Source of the DNA: Actinomycetota bacterium
GTDB taxonomy: Bacteria > Actinomycetota > Actinomycetes > Nanopelagicales > Nanopelagicaceae
Assembly (NCBI GenBank): GCA_009924725.1
Contig: RFRA01000043.1
Span: 1 to 7,804 of the forward strand
Length of the DNA stretch: 7,804 nucleotides
Direction of reading: 5' to 3'
The position numbers and the translations under genes are program-made. Of this stretch, positions 1 through 6,361 are shown one piece after another. Position 1 is the stretch's first letter. Each line of letters starts with the position of its first letter. The notes beneath the pieces are model-generated. The model was given only the letters and a program-made list of their open reading frames with translations. It was not told where the DNA came from and searched no databases.

Positions 1-1295
1 TCCCAAATACCATTATGTGACGCACCATCATCGCCAGTTATGCCAGCGCGGTCTAATACAAAAGTCACGCCCGCTTTATGCAGCGCGACATCTAACAGAA
101 CTTGATCAAATGCACGATTAAGGAAGGTTGCATACACAGCGACAACTGGATGCATGCCAGCGAAAGCTAGTCCAGCCGCGCTAGTAACTGCATGCTGCTC
201 GGCAATTCCAACATCAACGGTGCGCTCTGGGAACTTGTCGGCAAACTTATCTAAACCAGTAGGCCCCAGCATGGCAGCGGTAATGGCAATCAAATTTTCA
301 TGTAATTCGCCCTGCTTAACTAATTCATCGGCAAAGACACTGGTCCAGGTTGTAACACCCTTTGCTAGCGGTAATCCAGTTTCCGGATCAACGATACCCA
401 CGGCATGAAACTTCTCGGCTTCATCTTCAATGGCGGGCGCATAACCGCGACCTTTTTCGGTAATCGCATGAAGAATTACCGGTGCTCCGAAAGCTTTTGC
501 TTTTAGCAGCGCCCGTTCCATAGCCGCAATATCGTGACCATCAACCGGTCCGATATATTTCAGGCCTAAATCTTCAAACATTCCTTGCGGCGCAATAATG
601 TCTTTGATGCCTTTTTTCACACCATGCAAAGTGTCATATATCGGCCCACCAACTACCGGTGTGCGCTGGAGTACATCTTTGCCCCAATCTAAGAACTTTT
701 CATAGCCACGAGTTACTCGCAAAGTTGAAAGATAAGTTGCCATGCCACCGATGGTTGGTGAGTAGCTACGTTCATTATCGTTAACTACAATTACTAAATT
801 GCGAGATTCCGCGGTGGCTATGTTATTTAACGCTTCCCACGACATACCACCAGTTAATGCGCCATCTCCAACAACTACAACAACATGGCGATCGCTCTGT
901 CCAGTTAACGAAAAGCCACGTGAGATTCCATCACCCCATGAAAGCGCAGTTGACGCATGTGAATTCTCAATAACATCGTGTTCGCTTTCGGCACGACTTG
1001 GGTAGCCAGATAGTCCACCTTTTTGGCGCAGGAGATCAAAACCTTCACTGCGGCCAGTCAAAATCTTGTGAACATAACTTTGGTGACCGGTATCAAAGAG
1101 CACGACATCCTTTGGTGAATCAAACGTGCGATGAATAGCAATAGTAAGTTCTACTACGCCCAAGTTTGGCCCTAAGTGGCCACCAGTCTTTGTTACCTTA
1201 TCGATTAGGAAGGTACGAATTTCAGCGGCAAGTTTTTCTAAATCGGCAGCCGAAAGAGCAGCTAAATCTTTAGGAGATTTAATCTGCTCAATCAT
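1..1295 (-). CDS. dxs: 1-deoxy-D-xylulose-5-phosphate synthase, partial (C-terminus off left edge)
   Basis: Cytoplasmic thiamine-diphosphate enzyme that condenses pyruvate with glyceraldehyde 3-phosphate, the first step of the MEP route to isoprenoids. I translated 431 codons from the ATG at 1295; the frame stays open to the window edge. Visible marks are TGGHLGPNLG at residues 37-46 with the conserved His40, the ThDP/Mg motif GDGALTGGM at 143-151 followed by NDN at 172-174, GPVDGHD at 249-255, the transketolase pyrimidine-domain motif DVGIAEQHAV at 361-370 with the catalytic-type Glu366, and DRAGITGDDG at 415-424. Family members are about 620-650 residues, so roughly 200 residues, including the transketolase C-terminal domain, lie outside. 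An in-frame TAG five codons upstream makes this ATG the first possible start. There is no clear Shine-Dalgarno, and a TANNNT element lies 6 nt upstream. The gene follows acnA by 46 bp on the same strand. No key residue looks missing. Confidence 0.97.
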   Translation of the reverse strand, partial: MIEQIKSPKDLAALSAADLEKLAAEIRTFLIDKVTKTGGHLGPNLGVVELTIAIHRTFDSPKDVVLFDTGHQSYVHKILTGRSEGFDLLRQKGGLSGYPSRAESEHDVIENSHASTALSWGDGISRGFSLTGQSDRHVVVVVGDGALTGGMSWEALNNIATAESRNLVIVVNDNERSYSPTIGGMATYLSTLRVTRGYEKFLDWGKDVLQRTPVVGGPIYDTLHGVKKGIKDIIAPQGMFEDLGLKYIGPVDGHDIAAMERALLKAKAFGAPVILHAITEKGRGYAPAIEDEAEKFHAVGIVDPETGLPLAKGVTTWTSVFADELVKQGELHENLIAITAAMLGPTGLDKFADKFPERTVDVGIAEQHAVTSAAGLAFAGMHPVVAVYATFLNRAFDQVLLDVALHKAGVTFVLDRAGITGDDGASHNGIW

Positions 1296-1301
1296 GGCTA
1301 C

Positions 1302-1307
1302 AGTCTA
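1302..1307 (-). promoter_or_regulatory. Candidate -10 (TAGACT) for a leaderless dxs transcript
   Basis: On the minus strand TAGACT fits TANNNT and is followed by exactly 6 nt (GTAGCC) and then the dxs ATG. That is the spacing expected when transcription starts at the first base of the start codon, a common arrangement in actinobacteria. No Shine-Dalgarno is visible before dxs, which fits. No convincing -35 is seen, and TANNNT is a weak motif, so this is only a candidate. Read-through from acnA is the alternative. Confidence 0.3.
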
Positions 1308-1339
1308 AGGTTTCCAGGCTCAAATGTCCTGCGCTTTGA

Positions 1340-1355
1340 TACTAGCTGGCTAGTA
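1340..1355. repeat. Short inverted repeat over the acnA stop codon
   Basis: The 16 bases form a perfect dyad (tactagc-tg-gctagta) spanning the acnA TAG. As RNA it could fold as a 6-bp stem with a 4-base loop. It is AT-rich and followed by TCAAAGCG on the minus strand, not a T-run, so it does not qualify as an intrinsic terminator. It may be chance, since coding sequence occupies half of it. Confidence 0.3.
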
Positions 1356-4002
1356 ATGAACGCAACACATATTGCATGATTCCGCCGTGACGGTAGTAAT
1401 CAGCTTCGCCAGGCGTATCGATACGCAATTTAGCCTGGAAAGTTTTATCGCCAGCCTTAACGGTTAACTCCTTAGGTGATGGACCGTTATTAAGCGCATC
1501 AATACCGGTAATCTCAAAAGTTTCTTCGCCAGTTAAACCAAGTGATGCTGCTGTTTGACCTTCTAGGAATTGCAATGGAAGAACGCCCATGCCAATTAAA
1601 TTCGAACGGTGAATACGTTCAAATGATTCGGCAATAACTGCGCGAACGCCAAGAAGTGCGGTGCCCTTTGCTGCCCAGTCGCGTGATGAACCAGAGCCAT
1701 ATTCTTTGCCTGCGAGGATCACTAACGGAATACCGGCTGCTTGATATGCCATTGAAGCATCATAAATTGTTGATTGATTGCCGCCATCTAAGAAGTTACG
1801 AGTAAAGCCACCTTCGACACCGTCAAGTAACAAATTCTTCAAGCGAATATTAGCAAAAGTTCCACGAATCATAATTTCGTGATTACCGCGACGAGAGCCA
1901 TAAGAGTTGAAATCAACGCGTTCAATTCCGTGCTCAGCTAAATACTTACCAGCAGGTGAATCAGCTTTGATATTTCCAGCTGGTGAAATGTGATCAGTTG
2001 TAACTGAATCCCCCAAGATCGCCATTACTCGTGCTCCTGAAATATTAGTTACTGGCTTTGGTTGTGCAGGCATGCCATCGAAATATGGCGCCTTGCGTAC
2101 ATAAGTTGAATTCAGATCCCACTCAAAAGTGTTGCCAGTTGGCGTCGCTAGCGACTTCCAGCGATGATCGCCTTCAAAGACACTGGCGTAATCTTTCTTA
2201 AACATTTCAGATGAAATAGAAGCTTCAACAACGGCGGCAATCTCTTCTTGAGAAGGCCAGATGTCGCTTAGGTAAACATCGTTGCCAGCCTGGTCTTTTC
2301 CAAGTGAATCTTTTTCGAAATCGTGATTCATGGTGCCCGCGATTGCATAGGCAACTACTAGCGGAGGTGAAGCTAAGTAGTTCATCTTCACATCTGGGCT
2401 AATGCGTCCTTCGAAGTTGCGGTTACCTGAAAGAACTGCAGTAACTGCTAGATCGTGTTCGTTAACTGCTTTGCTAACTTCAACTGGAAGTGGGCCAGAG
2501 TTACCGATACAAGTTACACAGCCATAACCAACTAAGTTAAAGCCGAGATCTTCCATGTATTTAGTTAGGCCAGCTTTGTCATAATAATCAGTTACTACTT
2601 TTGACCCTGGAGCCAGTGTGGTTTTAACCCAAGGCTTTGACTTTAATCCCTTTTCAACTGCCTTCTTAGCAAGCAGCGCAGCACCAATCATTACTGATGG
2701 ATTTGAAGTATTAGTACAAGACGTAATTGAAGCGATAACTACATCGCCGTTTGTAATCGTGGTGTCGGTTGCTCCAACTTTGATCGCAATTGGGTTAGCA
2801 CTTGTCTTATCGCTTAAATAGCCAGGTAGTGACTTAGCTAGCGCTGCCTTTGACCCACGTAGAGCGATGCGATCTTGTGGGCGCTTCGGACCAGCAATCG
2901 AAGGCACGATGGTTGATAGATCTAGCTCGATATGTTCTGAGAAACGTGGGGCTGCTGATGGGTCATGCCATAGACCTTGCTTCTTGGCGTAACTTTCCAC
3001 CAAAGCAATTTGATCATCGCTACGACCAGTAAGGCGCAAGTACTTCAGCGTTTCGTCATCGATTGGGAAGATCGCAACTGTTGAACCATATTCAGGGCTC
3101 ATGTTGCCGATAGTTGCGCGGTTAGCCATTGGTACGGCAACAACACCGGGACCGTAGAACTCAACAAACTTACCTACTACCCCGTGCTTGCGCAGAATCT
3201 CGGTAATTGTTAGCGCTAAGTCGGTAGCAGTTGTGCCAACTGGCAATGAACCATTTAATTTAAATCCAACTACGCGAGGAATTAACATTGAAACCGGTTG
3301 GCCTAACAGGGCTGCTTCGGCTTCGATTCCACCGACGCCCCAACCAAGTACACCCAAACCATTAACCATGGTGGTGTGAGAATCAGTACCAACAACGGTA
3401 TCTGGATAAGCGCGCAGAACGCCATCGACCTTACGAGTCATTACTACGCGAGCTAAGAATTCAATATTGACTTGGTGCACAATTCCGGTGCCAGGTGGCA
3501 CAACTTTAAATTCATCAAAGGCCCCTTGGCCCCAACGCAAGAAACGGTAACGCTCTTGGTTGCGTTGATATTCAATATCGGTATTTTGCGTAAAGGAATC
3601 TTTGGTGCCAAATAAATCAGCAATTACCGAGTGGTCAATCACTAACTCAGCAGGAGCCAATGGGTTTACTTTGGCTGGGTCTCCCCCTAATTCAACAATT
3701 GCTTCGCGCATTGTTGCTAAGTCAACGATGCAAGGAACGCCAGTAAAATCCTGCATTACAACGCGAGCTGGCGTGAATTGAATTTCGGTATCTGGCTCAA
3801 CTGCAGGATCCCAGTTAGCGAGTGACTTGATTTGTTCGGCGGTGATATTTGCGCCATCTTCGGTGCGCAGTAGGTTTTCCAGCAATACCTTCAAGCTAAA
3901 TGGCAGCGTTGCTGCTTCAGGCAACTTCGTAATATCGAAGATCTGATAACTCTGACCGGCAACCTCAAGTGAAGTCTGGGCCTGGAAGGAATTCTTGCTC
4001 AC
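1342..4002 (-). CDS. acnA: Aconitate hydratase A (AcnA/IRP1 type)
   Basis: Cytoplasmic [4Fe-4S] enzyme interconverting citrate and isocitrate through cis-aconitate in the TCA and glyoxylate cycles. The 886 residues match the usual length of AcnA-type enzymes (E. coli AcnA about 890). Conserved segments in order: QDFTGVPCIVDLATMRE 84-100, DSHTTMVNGLGVLGWGVGG 207-225, ITSCTNTSNP 426-435, GCVTCIGNSG 494-503, SGNRNFEGR 525-533, the swivel-domain GDSVTTDHISPAG 664-676, and EYGSGSSRDWAAKG 767-780 holding the catalytic-type Ser and Arg. Cluster ligands are Cys429, Cys495 and Cys498, with the family spacing of 66 and 3. The start is a GTG at 4002, chosen because AGGAGG lies 5 nt upstream and the N-terminus matches the family. 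The gene lies 40 bp after the broken methyltransferase and 46 bp before dxs. A long perfect inverted repeat abuts its ribosome site and probably reports regulation of this gene. Confidence 0.98.
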   Translation of the reverse strand: MSKNSFQAQTSLEVAGQSYQIFDITKLPEAATLPFSLKVLLENLLRTEDGANITAEQIKSLANWDPAVEPDTEIQFTPARVVMQDFTGVPCIVDLATMREAIVELGGDPAKVNPLAPAELVIDHSVIADLFGTKDSFTQNTDIEYQRNQERYRFLRWGQGAFDEFKVVPPGTGIVHQVNIEFLARVVMTRKVDGVLRAYPDTVVGTDSHTTMVNGLGVLGWGVGGIEAEAALLGQPVSMLIPRVVGFKLNGSLPVGTTATDLALTITEILRKHGVVGKFVEFYGPGVVAVPMANRATIGNMSPEYGSTVAIFPIDDETLKYLRLTGRSDDQIALVESYAKKQGLWHDPSAAPRFSEHIELDLSTIVPSIAGPKRPQDRIALRGSKAALAKSLPGYLSDKTSANPIAIKVGATDTTITNGDVVIASITSCTNTSNPSVMIGAALLAKKAVEKGLKSKPWVKTTLAPGSKVVTDYYDKAGLTKYMEDLGFNLVGYGCVTCIGNSGPLPVEVSKAVNEHDLAVTAVLSGNRNFEGRISPDVKMNYLASPPLVVAYAIAGTMNHDFEKDSLGKDQAGNDVYLSDIWPSQEEIAAVVEASISSEMFKKDYASVFEGDHRWKSLATPTGNTFEWDLNSTYVRKAPYFDGMPAQPKPVTNISGARVMAILGDSVTTDHISPAGNIKADSPAGKYLAEHGIERVDFNSYGSRRGNHEIMIRGTFANIRLKNLLLDGVEGGFTRNFLDGGNQSTIYDASMAYQAAGIPLVILAGKEYGSGSSRDWAAKGTALLGVRAVIAESFERIHRSNLIGMGVLPLQFLEGQTAASLGLTGEETFEITGIDALNNGPSPKELTVKAGDKTFQAKLRIDTPGEADYYRHGGIMQYVLRSLLAS

Positions 4003-4007
4003 TTGCG

Positions 4008-4013
4008 CCTCCT
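4008..4013 (-). promoter_or_regulatory. Strong Shine-Dalgarno of acnA (AGGAGG)
   Basis: Minus-strand AGGAGG sits 5 nt before the GTG at 4002. It is the best ribosome site in the window and fixes the non-ATG start. It begins one base after the 3' arm of the inverted repeat at 4015-4042, so folding of that repeat in the mRNA would place a stem directly against the ribosome site. Confidence 0.85.
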
Positions 4014-4014
4014 A

Positions 4015-4042
4015 GAAAGTATCTTGATGTCGAGATACTTTC
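4015..4042. promoter_or_regulatory. Perfect 10-bp inverted repeat upstream of acnA; candidate MarR/TamR-type operator
   Basis: GAAAGTATCT at 4015-4024 and its exact complement AGATACTTTC at 4033-4042 flank 8 bases (tgatgtcg). The inner 18 bases, TATCTTGATGTCGAGATA at 4020-4037, are themselves a near-palindrome centred on GATGTC. From memory, this shape resembles operators of the HucR/UrtR/TamR branch of MarR repressors. In Streptomyces, TamR senses citrate and aconitate and controls aconitase (established, as I recall it). Placement fits an operator: it lies just downstream of a possible -10 and ends one base before the acnA ribosome site. No T-run follows, so it is a poor terminator for the upstream gene, though an mRNA hairpin role cannot be excluded. 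No regulator gene is in the window. Confidence 0.6.
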
Positions 4043-4345
4043 CTAATCTATCGCAGAGCGGGTAAACAACGCAACCATTTCGATGTGGTGAGTCATCGGA
4101 AACAGATCAAATGCGCGCACATTAGTTAGCTGCCAACCAAGATCGTTAGCAAAAGCACAATCGCGGGCAAGGGCGGCTGGGTCGCAAGCCACATAAACAA
4201 TTCGTTGCGGATCTAATGCAGAAATCTGCTGCAAAACCAATTGTCCGGCACCTTCACGAGGTGGATCGAGAATAACTACATCGGCCGAACCAATGCGCGG
4301 CATTATTTTTGCGACATCGCCTAAATAGATATTCACATTTGGCAC
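4043..4345 (-). pseudogene. TrmA/RlmD-type RNA (uracil-5-)methyltransferase, C-terminal catalytic fragment
   Basis: This 100-codon frame is the C-terminal end of the same gene as the fragment at 4254-5003, in a different frame. Numbering from the GTG at 4345, it shows ILDPPREGAG at 25-34 (family DPPR motif), YVACDPAALARD at 51-62 with the nucleophile-type Cys54, and THHIEMVALF at 85-94 with the general-base-type Glu89. The first residues (NVPNVNIYLGDV) match the part of the fold just after the second SAM-binding strand. The upstream motifs FxQ and D-x-x-x-G-x-G are not present in any frame nearby, so this piece alone could not bind SAM. The GTG at 4345 has no ribosome site and is probably not a genuine start. 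The fragment ends at a TAG that directly abuts the acnA inverted repeat. It is a broken gene or an assembly error; family assignment is secure, independent function is unlikely. Confidence 0.85.
4045..4074 (-). promoter_or_regulatory. Possible acnA promoter inside the methyltransferase 3' end
   Basis: Minus-strand TTGCGT (4069-4074) and TAGATT (4045-4050) are separated by 18 bp and match 3/6 and 4/6 of the sigma-70-type consensus. The implied start near 4038 falls inside the first arm of the inverted repeat, which is where a repressor operator would be expected. The resulting leader of about 35 nt would carry the AGGAGG. The matches are weak, and the support comes mainly from position. Confidence 0.3.
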
Positions 4346-5003
4346 ATTTTCGAAACTCGACCAGCTCTTTCGGTCCTTCGATTACTGCCGCATTAGCAAC
4401 GATTCGATCACCGGCACTATTAGCGCTAATTTCCAATTTTGTATTCGGCTGCCAAGTACGAGAAGTGATCTCGGCTAATTTTAATTCTGGCACACAAGTT
4501 AAGCAGTCAGCGATTTGAATTGAATTATGGCTACGTGATCCGAAGAAGCCAGCTTTACCCGAACCATCAATATTTAAGATTGCCCTGGTTCGCCAATGAA
4601 GTGGCTCAGCTACTTCTTCGACCACAACTTTTAGATCCATCTTTGCAATGCGTGCGAATTGCTCAGTGATTACTTCGCTCTTTAAGTCGCGTTGGCGCGA
4701 AATTGAAATATGTTGGAAATCGCAGCCGCCGCAACCCAAGCGATGGGCGTAACTACAGGGCGCTTTGACTCGATCAGCCGACGGCGCAATCACTTCAACT
4801 ACATCGCCCCGATTAAATGACTTACCAGTGCTAGTTACTTCAACAACTACCGTTTCGCCTGGTATGCCATGGCGGATAAAGAAAACTGCGCCTTCATGAC
4901 GGGCGATGAAATGGCCACCATGAGCTACTTTTTCAATGTTCGCTGTGAACCTTTCGCCCACTCTAAACGTCCTCTTTTTCGATTCAGCACGCTCAGTTTC
5001 CAT
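4254..5003 (-). pseudogene. TrmA/RlmD-type RNA methyltransferase, N-terminal TRAM and Fe-S fragment, frame broken
   Basis: Intact relatives (RlmD/RumA, TrmA, M. tuberculosis Rv2689c) transfer a methyl group from SAM to C5 of a uracil in 23S rRNA or tRNA. From the ATG at 5003, residues about 13-72 form a TRAM RNA-binding domain (VAHGGHFIARHEGAVFFIRH, 26-45). CSYAHRLGCGGCDFQH at 83-98 with Cys83, Cys91 and Cys94, plus Cys170 in DCLTCVPEL, give the RlmD-type [4Fe-4S] ligands. Family-like sequence continues through EISANSAGDRIV at about 191-202 and ends near residue 217 (about position 4353). After that the frame runs through unrelated, Cys- and Arg-rich residues to a stop at 4254. The matching C-terminus lies in another frame at 4043-4345. 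Compared with RlmD, about 100 residues, including FxQ and SAM motif I, are absent. An alternative start is the GTG at 4961, which has AGAGG upstream and begins nearer the TRAM domain. The gene is divergent from trkA. Confidence 0.85.
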
Positions 5004-5011
5004 AATTGGTA

Positions 5012-5030
5012 AGCCTAAGGGTGGTAGGTT
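5012..5030. promoter_or_regulatory. Back-to-back candidate -10 elements in the 34-bp divergent gap
   Basis: Two TANNNT hexamers face away from each other. TAGGTT at 5025-5030 (plus) is followed by 7 nt and the GTG of the first TrkA gene. TAGGCT at 5012-5017 (minus) is followed by 8 nt and the ATG of the methyltransferase. They are 7 bp apart and imperfectly inverted copies. Both spacings suit leaderless or near-leaderless transcripts, which are common in actinobacteria. A rival plus-strand -10 is CATAAT at 5001-5006, which would give a leader of about 25 nt containing GGTAGG. No good -35 is seen for any of them. Confidence 0.35.
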
Positions 5031-5037
5031 GATCCTT

Positions 5038-5700
5038 GTGCATGTAGTAATCATGGGTTGCGGTCGCGTCGGTTCCTCGTTAGCCGCCGAACTTGAGGCC
5101 GCTGGCCATTCCGTCGCCGTAATCGATCAATCTCGTGAAGCTTTCCGCAGACTGGGCCCTGACTTTAAGGGTCGCACCGTCACTGGTGTTGGCTTTGATC
5201 GCGACACCTTGGTCGAAGCTGGAATCGAAACCGCGTCAGCTTTCGCCGCTGTCAGCAATGGTGATAACTCAAACATTATCGCCGCTCGAGTTGCTCGCGA
5301 AGTTTTCGGAGTCTCAAATGTAGTTGCTCGAATTTATGATTCCGGCCGCGCTGAAATTTACCAACGTCTTGGAATTCCCACAGTTGCCACCGTAGTTTGG
5401 GCGACCGATCAGATCTCTCGTCGCTTAATGCCTGAAGGAACTCGCTCTGAATGGCGCGATGCAACTGGCACGATCAGTTTAAGTGAAGTACATCCAGCCG
5501 CTGATTGGTATGGCTCTCCGGTCTTGCGAATTGAGAATGTAACCTCAGCCCGCGTTGCTTTCATTACTCGTTTAGGCGAAGGCTTGATTCCAGATGAACA
5601 CACAGTTTTGCAAGAAGGCGATTTAGTTCACGTAATTGTTGAAGAAGGAAAACTCGCTGCCGTCGAAGCCGCCTTGGCTAAATCCCCCGAGGAGTCATAA
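5038..5700 (+). CDS. trkA: TrkA-type potassium uptake regulator, first of pair (RCK protein; CeoB-like)
   Basis: Cytoplasmic nucleotide-binding gating subunit expected to bind a membrane K+ transporter (family knowledge). The 220 residues carry an RCK_N Rossmann domain with VVIMGCGRVGS at 3-13 (GxGxxG) and acidic Asp30 at the end of the second strand for NAD(H), AVSNGDNSNIIAARVARE at 71-88, and an RCK_C domain at about 140-215 (VIVEEGKLAAVEAAL near the end). I chose the GTG at 5038 because it gives the family N-terminus MHVVIMGCGRVG; upstream in-frame codons read into the divergent methyltransferase. It is the first gene of a two-gene unit and ends 1 nt before the second TrkA gene. The pair corresponds to ceoB/ceoC (Rv2691/Rv2692) of M. 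tuberculosis. No channel gene (TrkH/KtrB or APC-type) is present in the window, so its partner is unknown. Confidence 0.93.
   Translation: MHVVIMGCGRVGSSLAAELEAAGHSVAVIDQSREAFRRLGPDFKGRTVTGVGFDRDTLVEAGIETASAFAAVSNGDNSNIIAARVAREVFGVSNVVARIYDSGRAEIYQRLGIPTVATVVWATDQISRRLMPEGTRSEWRDATGTISLSEVHPAADWYGSPVLRIENVTSARVAFITRLGEGLIPDEHTVLQEGDLVHVIVEEGKLAAVEAALAKSPEES
5689..5694 (+). promoter_or_regulatory. Shine-Dalgarno of the second TrkA gene (GAGGAG)
   Basis: GAGGAG lies inside the last codons of the first TrkA gene, 7 nt before the GTG at 5702. It selects that GTG over an earlier in-frame start and indicates that the two TrkA genes are translated from one mRNA. Confidence 0.8.
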
Positions 5701-5701
5701 C

Positions 5702-6361
5702 GTGAGAATTGCAATCGCCGGAGCGGGAAACGTAGGTCGCGCTATTGCGCGCGAACTTCTAGATAATGGCCATCAAGTACTTTTGATTGACCGCGATCCG
5801 AAATCGCTGAAGATGGATAGCGTGCCAGATGCCGAATGGTTACTAGCCGATGCCTGCGAGATTACCTCACTTGATAAAGCAAAGCTTGATACCTGCCAAG
5901 TATTGGTTGCCGCAACTGGTGATGACAAAGTTAATCTGGTGGCCTCTTTATTGGGCAAGACTGAATATGGCGTACCCCGTGTGGTTGCTCGCATTAATCA
6001 TCCAAAGAATGAATGGATGTTTGATTCATCTTGGGGCGTAGATGTTGCTGTATCCACACCAAGAATTATTTCCGCTCTCGTTGAAGAAGCTGTAAGTGTT
6101 GGCGATGTAGTGCGCTTATTCTCGTTCCGCCAGGGCCAAGCAAACCTAGTCGAACTAACGCTTCCGGATAACTCAACTTGCTTAGGCAAAACAGTTGAGG
6201 AGATTACTTTACCGGAGAATTCGGCCCTTGCTGCAATCGTTCGTGATGGCCGAGTCATAACACCTAAACCACACGAAGTATTTACTGCTGGAGATGAATT
6301 GCTATTTGTCGCAACTGCTGAGGCACAAGGCCTGCTTAAGCAATGCTTTATCGCTAGTTAA
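5702..6361 (+). CDS. TrkA-type potassium uptake regulator, second of pair (RCK protein; CeoC-like)
   Basis: Second RCK protein, 219 residues from the GTG at 5702, which has GAGGAG 7 nt upstream and gives the family N-terminus MRIAIAGAGNVGRAIA. The RCK_N domain shows GAGNVG at 7-12, Asp30 in LLIDRD, the strand-loop VAATGDDKVNLVASLL at 69-84 and RVVARINHPKNEWMF at 93-107. RCK_C lies at about 135-215 (GDELLFVATAEA, 197-208). It differs clearly in sequence from its neighbour, so the pair probably assembles as a hetero-ring on a K+ transporter, as proposed for actinobacterial TrkA pairs (inference). It begins 1 nt after the first TrkA stop, in one operon. Its TAA at 6359-6361 overlaps the stop of the convergent DUF3159 gene. 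No terminator hairpin is visible beyond it. Confidence 0.93.
   Translation: MRIAIAGAGNVGRAIARELLDNGHQVLLIDRDPKSLKMDSVPDAEWLLADACEITSLDKAKLDTCQVLVAATGDDKVNLVASLLGKTEYGVPRVVARINHPKNEWMFDSSWGVDVAVSTPRIISALVEEAVSVGDVVRLFSFRQGQANLVELTLPDNSTCLGKTVEEITLPENSALAAIVRDGRVITPKPHEVFTAGDELLFVATAEAQGLLKQCFIAS
6358..6361. other. Overlapping convergent stop codons in TTAA
   Basis: The plus-strand TAA of the second TrkA gene (6359-6361) and the minus-strand TAA of the DUF3159 gene (6358-6360) share the palindrome TTAA. There is no room for a terminator between the genes, and I see no GC-rich hairpin with a T-run within either 3' end, so transcripts from both sides probably run into the opposing gene. Confidence 0.85.

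Noticed and set aside
154..1005. Plus-strand open frames at 154-408 and 799-1005.
   Set aside because: They are antisense to dxs, whose motifs are clear on the minus strand, and their translations show no family features.
2618..3379. Plus-strand open frames opposite acnA at 2618-2821, 2850-3032 and 3188-3379.
   Set aside because: They are shadows of a fully conserved aconitase; no ribosome sites or recognisable domains.
4015..4042. Intrinsic terminator for the methyltransferase gene.
   Set aside because: The stem is AT-rich and is followed by TAGGAGG rather than a T-run; the operator reading fits better.
4309..4518. Plus-strand open frame opposite the methyltransferase junction.
   Set aside because: It reads antisense through conserved methyltransferase sequence on both sides of the break; nothing suggests an inserted gene or element.
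5276..6258. Minus-strand and alternate-frame open frames within the two TrkA genes.
   Set aside because: Both TrkA proteins are complete with all RCK motifs in the plus frames, so these are shadows.
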